Origin: Nitrospira sp.
Lineage (GTDB): Bacteria > Nitrospirota > Nitrospiria > Nitrospirales > Nitrospiraceae
Length of the DNA: 5,270 nt
Direction: 5' to 3'
NCBI GenBank assembly: GCA_015904075.1
Contig: JABMDH010000006.1
Location: 1 to 5,270, forward strand
Made by a program: the position numbers and the translations under genes. Below, piece after piece: positions 1 through 5,270 of the stretch (its first letter is position 1; the number at the start of each line of letters is the position of its first letter). Under the pieces are notes generated by a model that saw only the letters and a list, made by a program, of their open reading frames with translations, was not told the DNA's origin and made no database searches.

Positions 1-1
1 T

Positions 2-337
2 CCGCCCGAGGACATCATCTTCGATCCCAACATTTTGACCGTGGCGACCGGAATCGAAGAACATAACGGGTACGCGCTCAATTTTATTGAGGCGACACGC
101 TGGATCAAGCAGAGCCTGCCCGGAGCCAAGGTCAGCGGCGGTATCAGCAATATCTCCTTTTCGTTCCGCGGGAACAACGTGGTGCGCGAAGCGATGCATT
201 CGGCATTTCTCTACCATGCGATCAGAGTCGGGCTGGAGGTCAACTCGCCGTCTATGAGGAGATTCCGAAAGATCTGCTCGAGCTGGTCGAGGATGTGGTA
301 CTCAACCGGAGGCCTGATGCCACCGAACGGCTGGTGA
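2..337 (+). CDS. metH: Cobalamin-dependent methionine synthase MetH, upstream fragment (partial, ends at frameshift)
   Basis: This is the end of the folate (pterin-binding) domain of 5-methyltetrahydrofolate-homocysteine methyltransferase, which moves a methyl group from methyl-THF to homocysteine through cobalamin in the cytoplasm. Frame 2 is open from the window edge, so the N-terminal ~520 residues of a ~1,230-residue enzyme lie outside. Diagnostic stretches are [38 protein letters not shown] and [15 protein letters not shown], which match MetH almost residue for residue. Homology stops after the AIR encoded at 218-226. The frame then reads non-homologous residues to a TGA at 335-337. The family normally continues with a GMDMGIVNAGQLAxY-like stretch; here [14 protein letters not shown] resumes in frame 1 at 241. 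The TTG at 35 is not a real start; the gene continues upstream. Confidence 0.93.
   Translation, partial: PPEDIIFDPNILTVATGIEEHNGYALNFIEATRWIKQSLPGAKVSGGISNISFSFRGNNVVREAMHSAFLYHAIRVGLEVNSPSMRRFRKICSSWSRMWYSTGGLMPPNGW
227..241 (+). other. Frameshifting deletion site within metH
   Basis: Between the Arg codon ending at 226 (of HAIR) and the Gln codon at 241 (of QLAVYEE), MetH proteins normally have 11 residues (for example NGMDMGIVNAG in E. coli), or 33 nt. Only 14 nt are present, so about 19 nt are missing and the frame shifts from 2 to 1. Frame 1 across the join reads RAGGQLAVY, which resembles the expected NAGQLAVY. That would fit a collapse between two short Ala-Gly-coding GC-rich stretches. 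The comparison is from memory of the family; the exact lost bases cannot be known from this window. Confidence 0.85.
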
Positions 338-2124
338 CCTTTGCCGAGACGGTGAAGCAAAAGGGGAAAGCCGCGGTCAAGGACGACGAATGGCGTCAGG
401 GCACGGTCGAAGATCGTCTGTCCCATGCGCTGGTGAAGGGCATCACGGACTATATCGATCAGGATGCGGAGGAGGCCCGGCAGAAGTATCAGAAGCCGCT
501 GGCGGTGATTGAAGGGCCGCTGATGGCCGGGATGAATGTCGTCGGCGATCTGTTCGGTTCCGGCAAGATGTTTCTGCCTCAAGTGGTCAAGAGTGCGCGT
601 GTGATGAAGAAGGCCGTCGCCTACCTCATGCCGTTTATGGAGGAAGAGAAACAACGCCTGGGCAATTACCGGTCGCAAGGCAAGGTGCTGCTAGCGACGG
701 TGAAAGGCGATGTGCACGATATCGGGAAAAACATCGTCGGGGTCGTGCTCGGCTGTAACAACTATGAGGTCATCGATCTCGGGGTGATGGTGCCGTGCGA
801 AAAGATTCTGGCTGCGGCGCGTGAACAGAATGCCGATATTGTGGGTTTAAGTGGTTTGATTACCCCATCGCTTGATGAAATGGTGCATGTGGCCAAAGAA
901 ATGACACGTGAGGGGTTTGCGGTGCCGTTGCTCATCGGGGGCGCGACGACGAGTAAAGCCCATACGGCGGTCAAGATCGCGCCGTCGTATGAGCCTGCGG
1001 TGGTGCATGTGCTGGACGCGTCGCGGGCCGTCGGTGTCGTCGGCAGCCTGGTGAACGAAGCGAAGAAGCCGGGTTTTGTCGGCCAGATCCGGGAAGACTA
1101 TGCCCGGATGCGTCAGGCGCATCAAGACCGAAGCAGCAAGCCGGTCTGGCCGATCGCCCGTGCCCGGGCCAATCGTCTGGCCACCGACTGGGCAGCACTT
1201 GATATTCCGACCCCGGACTTCCTGGGCATCCGAGTGCTGGCCGATCAGTCGCTCGCCGATCTGATTCCCTTCATCGATTGGTCGCCGTTCTTTCATACCT
1301 GGGAGTTGCGGGGGCGCTATCCGGCGATCTTTGATGATGCCACGGTCGGGGTGAAGGCCAAGGAACTGTACGATGACGCACGACGGCTTCTGGATGAGAT
1401 CGTTCAGAAGAAACTGCTTCGAGCCAAAGGGGTGTATGGCTTTTTCGCGGCGGCCGGTGTGGGGGACGATATTGAGCTCTATACGGATGCGTCGCGTACG
1501 ACTGTTCTGACGACCATCCATACGCTGCGGCAGCAAGCAGAAAAGCCTGACGGGCAGCCCAATCGTGCGCTGTCCGACTACATCGCGCCACAGGATTCAG
1601 GGCGAAAGGATTTTATCGGCGCCTTTGCCGTGACGGCCGGAATCGGAGTGGATGAACTCTGTAAGGGATTTGAAAAGGATCACGACGACTATAATTCGAT
1701 TATGGCCAAGGCGCTGGCGGACCGGTTGGCCGAAGCCTTTGCCGAATATCTCCATCGAACAGTGCGGGAAGAATGGGGGTACGGCAAATCCGAACAATTG
1801 ACGAATGACGATCTCATTCGTGAACGGTATCGTGGGATCCGTCCCGCGCCGGGGTATCCGGCCTGCCCGGACCATACGGAGAAGCGACTGTTGTTTGATC
1901 TACTGTCAGCTGAACAGGCGGCCGGCATTACCTTGACGGAAAGCTTCGCCATGTTGCCGGCTGCGGCCGTCAGCGGATTCTACTTCGCCCATCCCGACGC
2001 CAAGTATTTTGCTGTGGGTAAGATCGGCAAGGATCAAGTCGAGGACTATGCCAGACGCAAAGGGATGGATCTCCGTACGATCGAGCGCTGGCTCTCGCCG
2101 AATTTGAATTACGAACCTGCCTGA
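241..2124 (+). CDS. metH: MetH, main fragment: end of folate domain, B12-binding domain and SAM activation domain
   Basis: This is the downstream, frame-1 part of the same metH gene, 627 codons to the TGA at 2122-2124. In order from codon 241 it has: the end of the folate domain ([24 protein letters not shown]); the four-helix cobalamin cap at about residues 45-140 ([32 protein letters not shown]); the Rossmann B12 domain with GDVHDIGKN, whose His at 715-717 would be the lower cobalt ligand, plus [13 protein letters not shown] and [17 protein letters not shown]; and the C-terminal reactivation domain with [27 protein letters not shown], and the AdoMet-binding [12 protein letters not shown] at 1840-1875. 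The C-terminus ([23 protein letters not shown]) is complete. All cobalamin and AdoMet motifs are intact, so constraint appears recent. The first usable start in this frame is GTG at 295, with no clear ribosome binding site. Alone, this piece lacks the homocysteine domain and most of the folate domain, and could not be a full enzyme. Confidence 0.96.
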   Translation, partial: QLAVYEEIPKDLLELVEDVVLNRRPDATERLVTFAETVKQKGKAAVKDDEWRQGTVEDRLSHALVKGITDYIDQDAEEARQKYQKPLAVIEGPLMAGMNVVGDLFGSGKMFLPQVVKSARVMKKAVAYLMPFMEEEKQRLGNYRSQGKVLLATVKGDVHDIGKNIVGVVLGCNNYEVIDLGVMVPCEKILAAAREQNADIVGLSGLITPSLDEMVHVAKEMTREGFAVPLLIGGATTSKAHTAVKIAPSYEPAVVHVLDASRAVGVVGSLVNEAKKPGFVGQIREDYARMRQAHQDRSSKPVWPIARARANRLATDWAALDIPTPDFLGIRVLADQSLADLIPFIDWSPFFHTWELRGRYPAIFDDATVGVKAKELYDDARRLLDEIVQKKLLRAKGVYGFFAAAGVGDDIELYTDASRTTVLTTIHTLRQQAEKPDGQPNRALSDYIAPQDSGRKDFIGAFAVTAGIGVDELCKGFEKDHDDYNSIMAKALADRLAEAFAEYLHRTVREEWGYGKSEQLTNDDLIRERYRGIRPAPGYPACPDHTEKRLLFDLLSAEQAAGITLTESFAMLPAAAVSGFYFAHPDAKYFAVGKIGKDQVEDYARRKGMDLRTIERWLSPNLNYEPA

Positions 2125-2127
2125 CCC

Positions 2128-2150
2128 GCACGCGTCGTGCCTCTTCTACT
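2128..2150 (+). terminator. Weak hairpin terminator candidate after metH
   Basis: GCACG (2128-2132), loop CGT, CGTGC (2136-2140) begins four bases after the metH stop and is followed by the pyrimidine-rich CTCTTCTACT. The 5-bp GC stem is short and the T-run is interrupted. Position supports a terminator, but strength does not. Confidence 0.35.
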
Positions 2151-2168
2151 GCAATTTCCGATTTGCTG

Positions 2169-2194
2169 CTCCGGAGAACGGAGTTGCGAGTTGC
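2169..2194. repeat. Small hairpin followed by tandem 7-nt repeat
   Basis: CTCCG (2169-2173) and CGGAG (2179-2183) form a 5-bp stem around GAGAA. It overlaps two head-to-tail copies of GAGTTGC at 2181-2187 and 2188-2194. No function is evident. It could be a remnant of an intergenic repeat family if other copies exist in the genome. Confidence 0.4.
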
Positions 2195-2224
2195 GGATTT
2201 CATGTTGTCAGAAAAGAACTCCCC

Positions 2225-2256
2225 AAACCCGTACCCCAAAACCAGAAACCCGCACC
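2225..2256. repeat. Near-identical 11-nt direct repeats
   Basis: AAACCCGTACC (2225-2235) and AAACCCGCACC (2246-2256) differ at one base and are spaced 21 nt start to start, in an A/C-rich stretch. This spacing, two DNA turns, could suit a protein-binding pair, but there are only two copies and chance in skewed sequence is possible. Confidence 0.3.
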
Positions 2257-2290
2257 AAGTTCTGTGACGAACAGTCATGAATCATCCGGC

Positions 2291-2485
2291 CTAATCTAGC
2301 CGTCGGCGAGCGTATGCGTCGCTCATCTCTTTCTCCACCATCGCGTCGGGCGTAACTTGCGAACCTCGTTGTCCTTCGGCTGATTGCGGGGGGGCATCTG
2401 TGCGGGCATGGCTCGATTGCCCCGCCGTTCAGTATGGCCCGCCCACCACAATGCCGAGGAGATTGAGAAGTGGAAAGGTACAGCG
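2291..2485 (-). pseudogene. Possible decayed minus-strand coding remnant, unidentified
   Basis: One minus-strand frame reads TLDVTRCTFPLLNLLG, continuing IVVGGPY to a stop. The same frame then stays open for about 40 codons and ends with SQVTPDAM and VEKEMSDAYARRRLD before TAG at 2293-2291. The in-frame ATG at 2341-2339 would give only 16 residues and has no evident ribosome binding site. The second segment has the charged, helical look of a real protein C-terminus, but I do not recognise a family. It may be a decayed gene end or chance. Confidence 0.2.
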
Positions 2486-2538
2486 GGTAACGTCCAGGGT
2501 CTAGAAATAATTAAGCAGGCAGTCTGTGGTTGTCGGGT

Positions 2539-2570
2539 CAGGTGAATCTATATAGATCCGAACCTGTTTT
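2539..2570 (+). terminator. Imperfect hairpin with T-run; contains a 12-bp palindrome
   Basis: CAGGT (2539-2543) pairs with ACCTG (2562-2566) around a perfect 12-base palindrome, ATCTATATAGAT (2546-2557), and TTTT follows directly at 2567-2570. Read on the plus strand this resembles an intrinsic terminator with an internal loop. The stem is interrupted (GA against CCGA) and no gene ends just upstream. The palindrome alone could equally be an operator. Confidence 0.3.
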
Positions 2571-2628
2571 GATTCAGTGCCACGATAGAAGCCGCTCCTC
2601 GATCTTCAGAACATAGTGTATACCCGGT

Positions 2629-2642
2629 CAGGAAGGTTCCTG
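2629..2642. repeat. 14-nt inverted repeat
   Basis: CAGGAA-GG-TTCCTG is a perfect dyad with a 2-base centre. It is too tight for a full RNA hairpin, so if functional it is more likely a binding site for a dimeric regulator. It lies about 300 nt upstream of the DUF928 start. Confidence 0.3.
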
Positions 2643-2666
2643 CGTACTCACGCTAAATTTGAATCG

Positions 2667-2693
2667 CCGCTGCTGGACTGCAATTCGCAGCGG
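2667..2693. repeat. Perfect 7-bp GC-rich stem-loop
   Basis: CCGCTGC (2667-2673) and GCAGCGG (2687-2693) form a stem closing a 13-base loop. No T-run follows, so it is not an obvious terminator. It is one of several dyads packed into about 200 nt. Confidence 0.45.
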
Positions 2694-2706
2694 TCAGGAC
2701 CGCGGA

Positions 2707-2742
2707 CATGGTGTGCCATTGCATGAGTGACAATGAGCCATG
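2707..2742. repeat. Nested two-stem hairpin
   Basis: The outer stem CATGG (2707-2711)/CCATG (2738-2742) encloses an inner stem CATTG (2717-2721)/CAATG (2731-2735) with a 9-base loop and an asymmetric internal loop (5 and 2 bases). Two stacked stems in register are less likely by chance than one, but no known RNA family is recognised. Confidence 0.35.
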
Positions 2743-2933
2743 ACTTTTGGAATGGAACTGGCATTGCAGCCCCTGTGTCACCTGTGGGCGCGGTTATGCA
2801 GGGTGTGCTGGAAACTTGGTCGGCGGGATTTGTGAAGGATGGATGCAAGATCGGATATGTCATCGTGGATATAGGACTGGGAGAGTCAATCCTCTAGCAA
2901 AGAATCTTCCTTCGTTCTCTGGAAAAGAAACAG

Positions 2934-2940
2934 ATGGGAG
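2934..2940 (+). promoter_or_regulatory. Ribosome binding site that fixes the DUF928 start
   Basis: GGGAGG lies within ATGGGAGGCAATATG, a few bases before the ATG at 2946. The ATG at 2934 overlaps this purine tract and would not have its own site, so translation most likely starts at 2946. Confidence 0.7.
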
Positions 2941-2945
2941 GCAAT

Positions 2946-3752
2946 ATGAAATGCTACGTGATCATGAGCATAGCCGCCGGTCTCGTACTGTCTTTGCCAG
3001 GGAAACCCCTGGCGGAGGAGAAACTACGTGAAGGTAGCTCAACGACCATCGTGCAGTCCGGGGTGGAGGGCATTGCAAAACCCATGATGTATATCCCGCC
3101 AAGAAAGGGGGCTCCAGCCCCAGGCTCCCGAAGAGGAGGAGGCACGCGTGGTATGAATAAGAGCGTCCCCGTGATCAGTGTGTTAGCGCCTGATCATGTG
3201 GGGTGGACGCTTCAGCCGCAGCCGGTCCTTTTTTGGTTTGCGTCAACCGAACAGAGCCAGGCCTATGAGTTTGTGCTCATCGCGGATAACGCTGAGGAGC
3301 CGGTCGTGGAGACGAGGCTTCCACAACCCGCACGCCCGGGCATCCAGCAGATCAAATTGTCCGACTATAACGTGACGCTCTCACCCGGCGAGCGCTATCA
3401 CTGGTCGGTCGCCTTGGTCCTGGACTCGGATGAGCCATCAGGCAACATCGTAGCAAAGGGAATCATTGAACGAGTTAATCAGGACATGCTTGAACCGCCG
3501 ATCCCAAGCGCGATCTCAAAAGCGGATGTGCCGAGGTGCTTCGCTGAATCGGGGGTTTGGTACGACGCGGTTGCGGCAATTTCACATCTGATTCAATCCA
3601 ATCCGCTTGAGAGTGAATGGCTGCAGCAGCGGACATTGTTGCTCGAACAAGGCGGACTTGGAGAGGTCACTTCGCGATCGCATGAAAGCGCTCCGGGCCG
3701 AATTGGCCTCGATCGGGGACGAACATCAGACGCGCCGTGCGCGGCGGGATAA
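2946..3752 (+). CDS. Exported DUF928 family protein with out-of-frame C-terminal tail
   Basis: Starting at ATG 2946, the open frame gives 268 residues. Residues 1-23 (MKCYVIMSIAAGLVLSLPGK then PLA) look like a Sec signal peptide cleaved before EEKL, so the product is probably periplasmic or surface-associated. A Gly/Arg/Pro-rich linker follows at about residues 51-72. A DUF928-like beta-rich domain spans about 76-178: VISVLAPDHVGWTLQPQPVL, then FWF, YEFVLI, SPGERYHWSVALVL, GIIERV. A helical region at 195-241 (VWYDAVAAISHLI, LQQRTLLLEQGGLGEV) matches the family's usual helical C-terminus. DUF928 has no established biochemical role and is best known from cyanobacteria. From about residue 242 (TSRSHESAPG onward) the frame reads through hflX sequence out of phase to TAA at 3750-3752, so the last ~27 residues are not native. 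The family call is from pattern memory and is fairly secure. Confidence 0.8.
   Translation: MKCYVIMSIAAGLVLSLPGKPLAEEKLREGSSTTIVQSGVEGIAKPMMYIPPRKGAPAPGSRRGGGTRGMNKSVPVISVLAPDHVGWTLQPQPVLFWFASTEQSQAYEFVLIADNAEEPVVETRLPQPARPGIQQIKLSDYNVTLSPGERYHWSVALVLDSDEPSGNIVAKGIIERVNQDMLEPPIPSAISKADVPRCFAESGVWYDAVAAISHLIQSNPLESEWLQQRTLLLEQGGLGEVTSRSHESAPGRIGLDRGRTSDAPCAAG
3649..3672 (+). other. Junction fusing the DUF928 gene to a 5'-truncated hflX
   Basis: Up to about 3668, frame 3 encodes a normal DUF928 C-terminal helix (LEQGGLGEV). From about 3655, frame 1 encodes the HflX pre-G-domain helix (DLERSLRDRMKALRAELA). No stop, ribosome binding site or hflX N-terminal domain lies between them, so the breakpoint falls within these ~20 bases. 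A deletion joining the two genes, or a mis-joined assembly, explains this. Everything that normally separates them is absent. Confidence 0.75.
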
Positions 3753-4419
3753 CGAATTGACTGTCGCGCTTGTGGGGTACACGAATGCCGGCAAATCCTC
3801 GCTCATGCGCGCGATGACGGGGAGCGAGGTGCTCGTAGCCGACAAGTTGTTTGCCACACTCGATACCACGATCCGTCCCCTCTATCCTGAAACACGTCCG
3901 AAGGTGCTCATGACCGATACGGTCGGCTTTATCAAAAAGCTGCCGCATGACCTGGTGGCGTCGTTTAAGTCGACGCTGGATGAAGCCGCCAGCGCCTCGC
4001 TGTTGCTGTTTGTCGTCGATGCCGCAGATCCGTCCTTTCGATCCCAGCTCGAGGTCACGCGGACGGTGTTGGCCGAAGTGGGCGCGTCGGGTGTTCCCAG
4101 TCTCTTGGTGATGAATAAACAAGACCGTCTTGAACCGGGAGCGATGGCCGCATTGAAGGCGGAATATCCCGAGGCCGTCTTTCTTTCCACGCGAAGCAAA
4201 GACGATGTGGCGGCGTTGCGGGAGCGTATGATGACGTATTTTGAGCGCGAGATGCTCGACGAGGAATTCCGCATCCCCTTTACGGCTCAAGGGGTGGTCG
4301 CAGAGATTCGTGCGCGGATGCGAATCGTATCCGAATCCTATGATGCTGAGGGACTCACGGTACGTGTACGGGCGACCCCTGAGAATCTTGCGGTGATCAA
4401 AAAGAAACTCCTGCGATGA
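3655..4419 (+). CDS. hflX: HflX-type GTPase, 5'-truncated (N-terminal domain missing)
   Basis: HflX is a ribosome-binding GTPase that splits or rescues stalled 70S ribosomes. What remains is the linker helix (SLRDRMKALRAELA), a complete G domain and the C-terminal domain. G1 is GYTNAGKSS at 3775-3801, G2 lies in FATLDTT at 3850-3870, G3 is DTVGF at 3916-3930, G4 is NKQD at 4114-4125, and a G5-like LSTRSKDD follows. The HflX hallmark KLPHDLVASFKSTLDEA is present. Full-length family members have about 420 or more residues; about 254 remain, so ~170-190 N-terminal residues, including the HflX-specific ribosome-contacting domain and the GPGE motif, are lost. Possible starts are TTG 3607 or 3658 and ATG 3682, none with a good ribosome binding site. 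Translation could be coupled to the overlapping DUF928 frame. The variant resembles the second HflX-like subfamily seen in some proteobacteria, so the symbol is at family level. Confidence 0.88.
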   Translation, partial: DLERSLRDRMKALRAELASIGDEHQTRRARRDNELTVALVGYTNAGKSSLMRAMTGSEVLVADKLFATLDTTIRPLYPETRPKVLMTDTVGFIKKLPHDLVASFKSTLDEAASASLLLFVVDAADPSFRSQLEVTRTVLAEVGASGVPSLLVMNKQDRLEPGAMAALKAEYPEAVFLSTRSKDDVAALRERMMTYFEREMLDEEFRIPFTAQGVVAEIRARMRIVSESYDAEGLTVRVRATPENLAVIKKKLLR

Positions 4420-4436
4420 GGCGTGCAGCGCACGCC
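4420..4436. terminator. Hairpin between convergent genes, possibly bidirectional
   Basis: GGCGTGC (4420-4426), loop AGC, GCACGCC (4430-4436) is a perfect 7-bp GC-rich stem starting at the base after the hflX stop. It sits in the 68-nt gap between convergent genes, so it could serve both. No T-run follows on either strand, which argues against a classical intrinsic terminator. Confidence 0.45.
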
Positions 4437-4487
4437 ACGTGATGTGCGTCGCTCCTGCTGCGGTCTTATCCGGACAATCCCGCTGTG

Positions 4488-5129
4488 TCAGGTATGGCGT
4501 AAATGAATCTTGAAGATGACACGGCGGCTTTTTCCCCGATCCGGCTGTCCTGCCGCATTGCGCACGAGGTCTTGGCGTCCGCGTCCGTTTGCGGACGCTT
4601 TCTGCTGGAAACATTCGTAAGCCCAGGGTAGGCGGGTACGAATGATGTCCAATCCTTTCACCAATACGGCGAACGACCGATCCTGGCTTAGTCTCAAATT
4701 GTGGATATCGTCCCCCTGGTCGTCGGTATAGCCTTCGATCACAAAGGACTCGACCTCATGGCCCTGCGGACCGCAGATCATGGTGGCGTAGTAGGGGATG
4801 GTGTCGGCCAGGAATGCGTCCGCCTGCGGCAACAGCGTGCTCTTGCCCAGTTCGAAATTCAGGATGGCCTCTGGAATAACGACGCGCATGACGTCGGGGT
4901 CGACAGGGCTCCGTTCAACCGTCAGGTGATGCGGTTGCTGCGGTGCGTCACGCTCGGTCGTTGGTGGATTCTTGTCACTCGCCGGCGTCGCGTTGCTATC
5001 TTCGACCTTGGTCATATAGGCCGCCAACAAGAGAATAAAGATGACCGCCAGTGAGGTCATGAGGTCGGCGATGCCACTGGCTACGGTGGATGATCCATCG
5101 GATGTGTCTTGTCCAAAGGGCGAGTTCAT
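4488..5129 (-). CDS. MotB/ZorB-like inner-membrane protein with OmpA-like peptidoglycan-binding domain
   Basis: The chosen start, ATG at 5129, follows GGAG at good spacing and overlaps the upstream stop as ATGA, giving 213 residues. Residues 19-39 (GIADLMTSLAVIFILLLAAY) form one transmembrane helix. Asp22 in the ADLMT motif sits where MotB and ZorB carry the ion-coupling aspartate (ADFMT/ADLMT). A Pro/Asp/Thr-rich linker spans about 41-75. The OmpA-like domain follows at about 80-210: FELGKSTLLPQA, IEGYTDDQGDD with Asp136, NLRLSQDRSFAV with Arg151, and a terminal SRRVIFKI strand. Such proteins pair with a MotA/ExbB/ZorA-type partner to make an ion-driven stator anchored to peptidoglycan. Two periplasmic cysteines (119 and 173) could form a disulfide. 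Zorya zorB is one possible identity, but no zorC/zorD/zorE gene follows it here, since hflX lies convergent downstream. A non-flagellar MotB-like role is equally open. Confidence 0.85.
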   Translation of the reverse strand: MNSPFGQDTSDGSSTVASGIADLMTSLAVIFILLLAAYMTKVEDSNATPASDKNPPTTERDAPQQPHHLTVERSPVDPDVMRVVIPEAILNFELGKSTLLPQADAFLADTIPYYATMICGPQGHEVESFVIEGYTDDQGDDIHNLRLSQDRSFAVLVKGLDIIRTRLPWAYECFQQKASANGRGRQDLVRNAAGQPDRGKSRRVIFKIHLRHT

Positions 5130-5270
5130 TCCACTCCTGCCTTGTGCTGTGCCCCTCGGGTGAAACCGGGGATCCTCCATCTGCCGCCGGTCTTTCCTGT
5201 TCCGGAAACCGATGCGGTGCCGGCCACGAGATGGCCGTCATCGAGACGGTCCATGAGCCGATCGAGCATC
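5126..5270 (-). CDS. 3' end of an unidentified gene upstream of the MotB-like gene
   Basis: An open minus-strand frame enters from the right edge and encodes the last ~47 residues of a protein, beginning MLDRLMDRLDDGHLVAGTAS in the window and ending GAQHKAGVE, with TGA at 5128-5126. Its stop overlaps the next start (ATGA), so the two genes are probably translationally coupled in one operon. The visible part is a short amphipathic stretch followed by a Gly/Arg-rich, probably disordered tail. No family can be assigned from it. By context the best guess is a MotA/TolQ/ExbB/ZorA-type partner, which is inference only. The Met at 5269 is probably internal. Confidence 0.6.
   Translation of the reverse strand, partial: MLDRLMDRLDDGHLVAGTASVSGTGKTGGRWRIPGFTRGAQHKAGVE

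Larger units (their letters stand above)
2125..2945. other. Gene-free interval of ~820 nt between metH and the DUF928 gene
   Basis: No open frame here has recognisable protein content or a convincing start with a ribosome binding site. The open stretches at 2648-2863 (-) and 2747-3031 (+) read as low-quality Cys/His/Pro-rich or shadow sequence. The interval holds a tandem GAGTTGC pair, the near-repeats AAACCCGTACC and AAACCCGCACC, several inverted repeats at 2539-2742, and a possible minus-strand coding remnant at 2291-2485. The last ~20 bases contain the ribosome binding site of the DUF928 gene. No tRNA arm pattern was found. It is long for a compact bacterial chromosome and may be the scar of a lost gene. 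Confidence 0.7.

Noticed and set aside
227..241. Programmed ribosomal frameshifting in metH
   Set aside because: There is no slippery heptamer, and a slip would not restore the ~6 missing conserved residues, so a deletion explains the data better.
847..1536. Long minus-strand open frame inside metH (229 codons)
   Set aside because: It is antisense to strongly conserved MetH coding sequence and has no recognisable domain, so it is a compositional shadow in GC-rich DNA.
2300..2420. Integron attC-like site or recombination cassette boundary
   Set aside because: I looked for paired inverse-core/core boxes around short palindromes and could not define a consistent pair. There is no integrase and no cassette array.
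2648..2863. 71-codon minus-strand open frame in the gap
   Set aside because: It has no ribosome binding site and no recognisable motif, it covers two inverted repeats, and its composition is not protein-like.
3667..4614. Long minus-strand open frame (315 codons) opposite hflX
   Set aside because: It is rich in Arg/His/Gly with no domain and is antisense to all HflX GTPase motifs, so it is a shadow frame.
5130..5180. An upstream ATG at 5180 extending the MotB-like protein by 17 residues
   Set aside because: The added residues (MEDPRFHPRGTAQGRSG) overlap the upstream gene's coding sequence, while the ATG at 5129 has a ribosome binding site and the typical ATGA overlap.
5180..5270. SGTGKTGG near the end of the edge gene resembles a Walker A P-loop
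   Set aside because: The required glycine five residues before GKT is absent (a serine is there), and the motif is only ~20 residues from the C-terminus in a Gly/Arg-rich tail with no Walker B, so it is coincidental.

Overview
The window looks like chromosomal DNA of a GC-rich Gram-negative bacterium. The evidence is a cobalamin-dependent methionine synthase, a secreted DUF928 protein, an HflX-type GTPase and an inner-membrane MotB/OmpA-like protein. Gene content and codon style would fit Nitrospirota (Nitrospira-like), but nothing here proves the taxon. I see no rRNA, tRNA, CRISPR array, insertion sequence or phage gene.

Layout. Positions 1-2124 (+) hold about the last 700 residues of MetH, broken near 227-241 by a frameshifting loss of about 19 nt. 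Positions 2125-2945 are gene-free but hold a small terminator-like hairpin, short repeats, a cluster of inverted repeats at 2539-2742 and a possible decayed minus-strand coding remnant at 2291-2485. Positions 2946-3752 (+) encode an exported DUF928 protein. Near 3650-3672 this gene runs directly into the 3' part of an hflX-like GTPase gene, which ends at 4419 (+). The DUF928 tail and the 5' third or so of hflX are missing. After a 68-nt convergent gap with a strong hairpin, 4488-5129 (-) encodes a small MotB/ZorB/OmpA-like membrane protein. It overlaps by ATGA the 3' end of another minus-strand gene that leaves the window at 5270.

How the genes relate. The plus-strand genes are unrelated in function: methionine synthesis, an envelope protein and a ribosome-associated GTPase. 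The minus-strand pair is probably an operon whose small protein is the peptidoglycan-binding half of an ion-driven envelope complex. The two lesions (the metH frameshift and the DUF928/hflX fusion) are the most notable facts. They mean either local gene decay or errors in the assembled sequence, and raw reads would decide between these. I did not find a convincing new multi-gene system. The nearest candidate is the orphan ZorB-like gene and its partner at the right edge.
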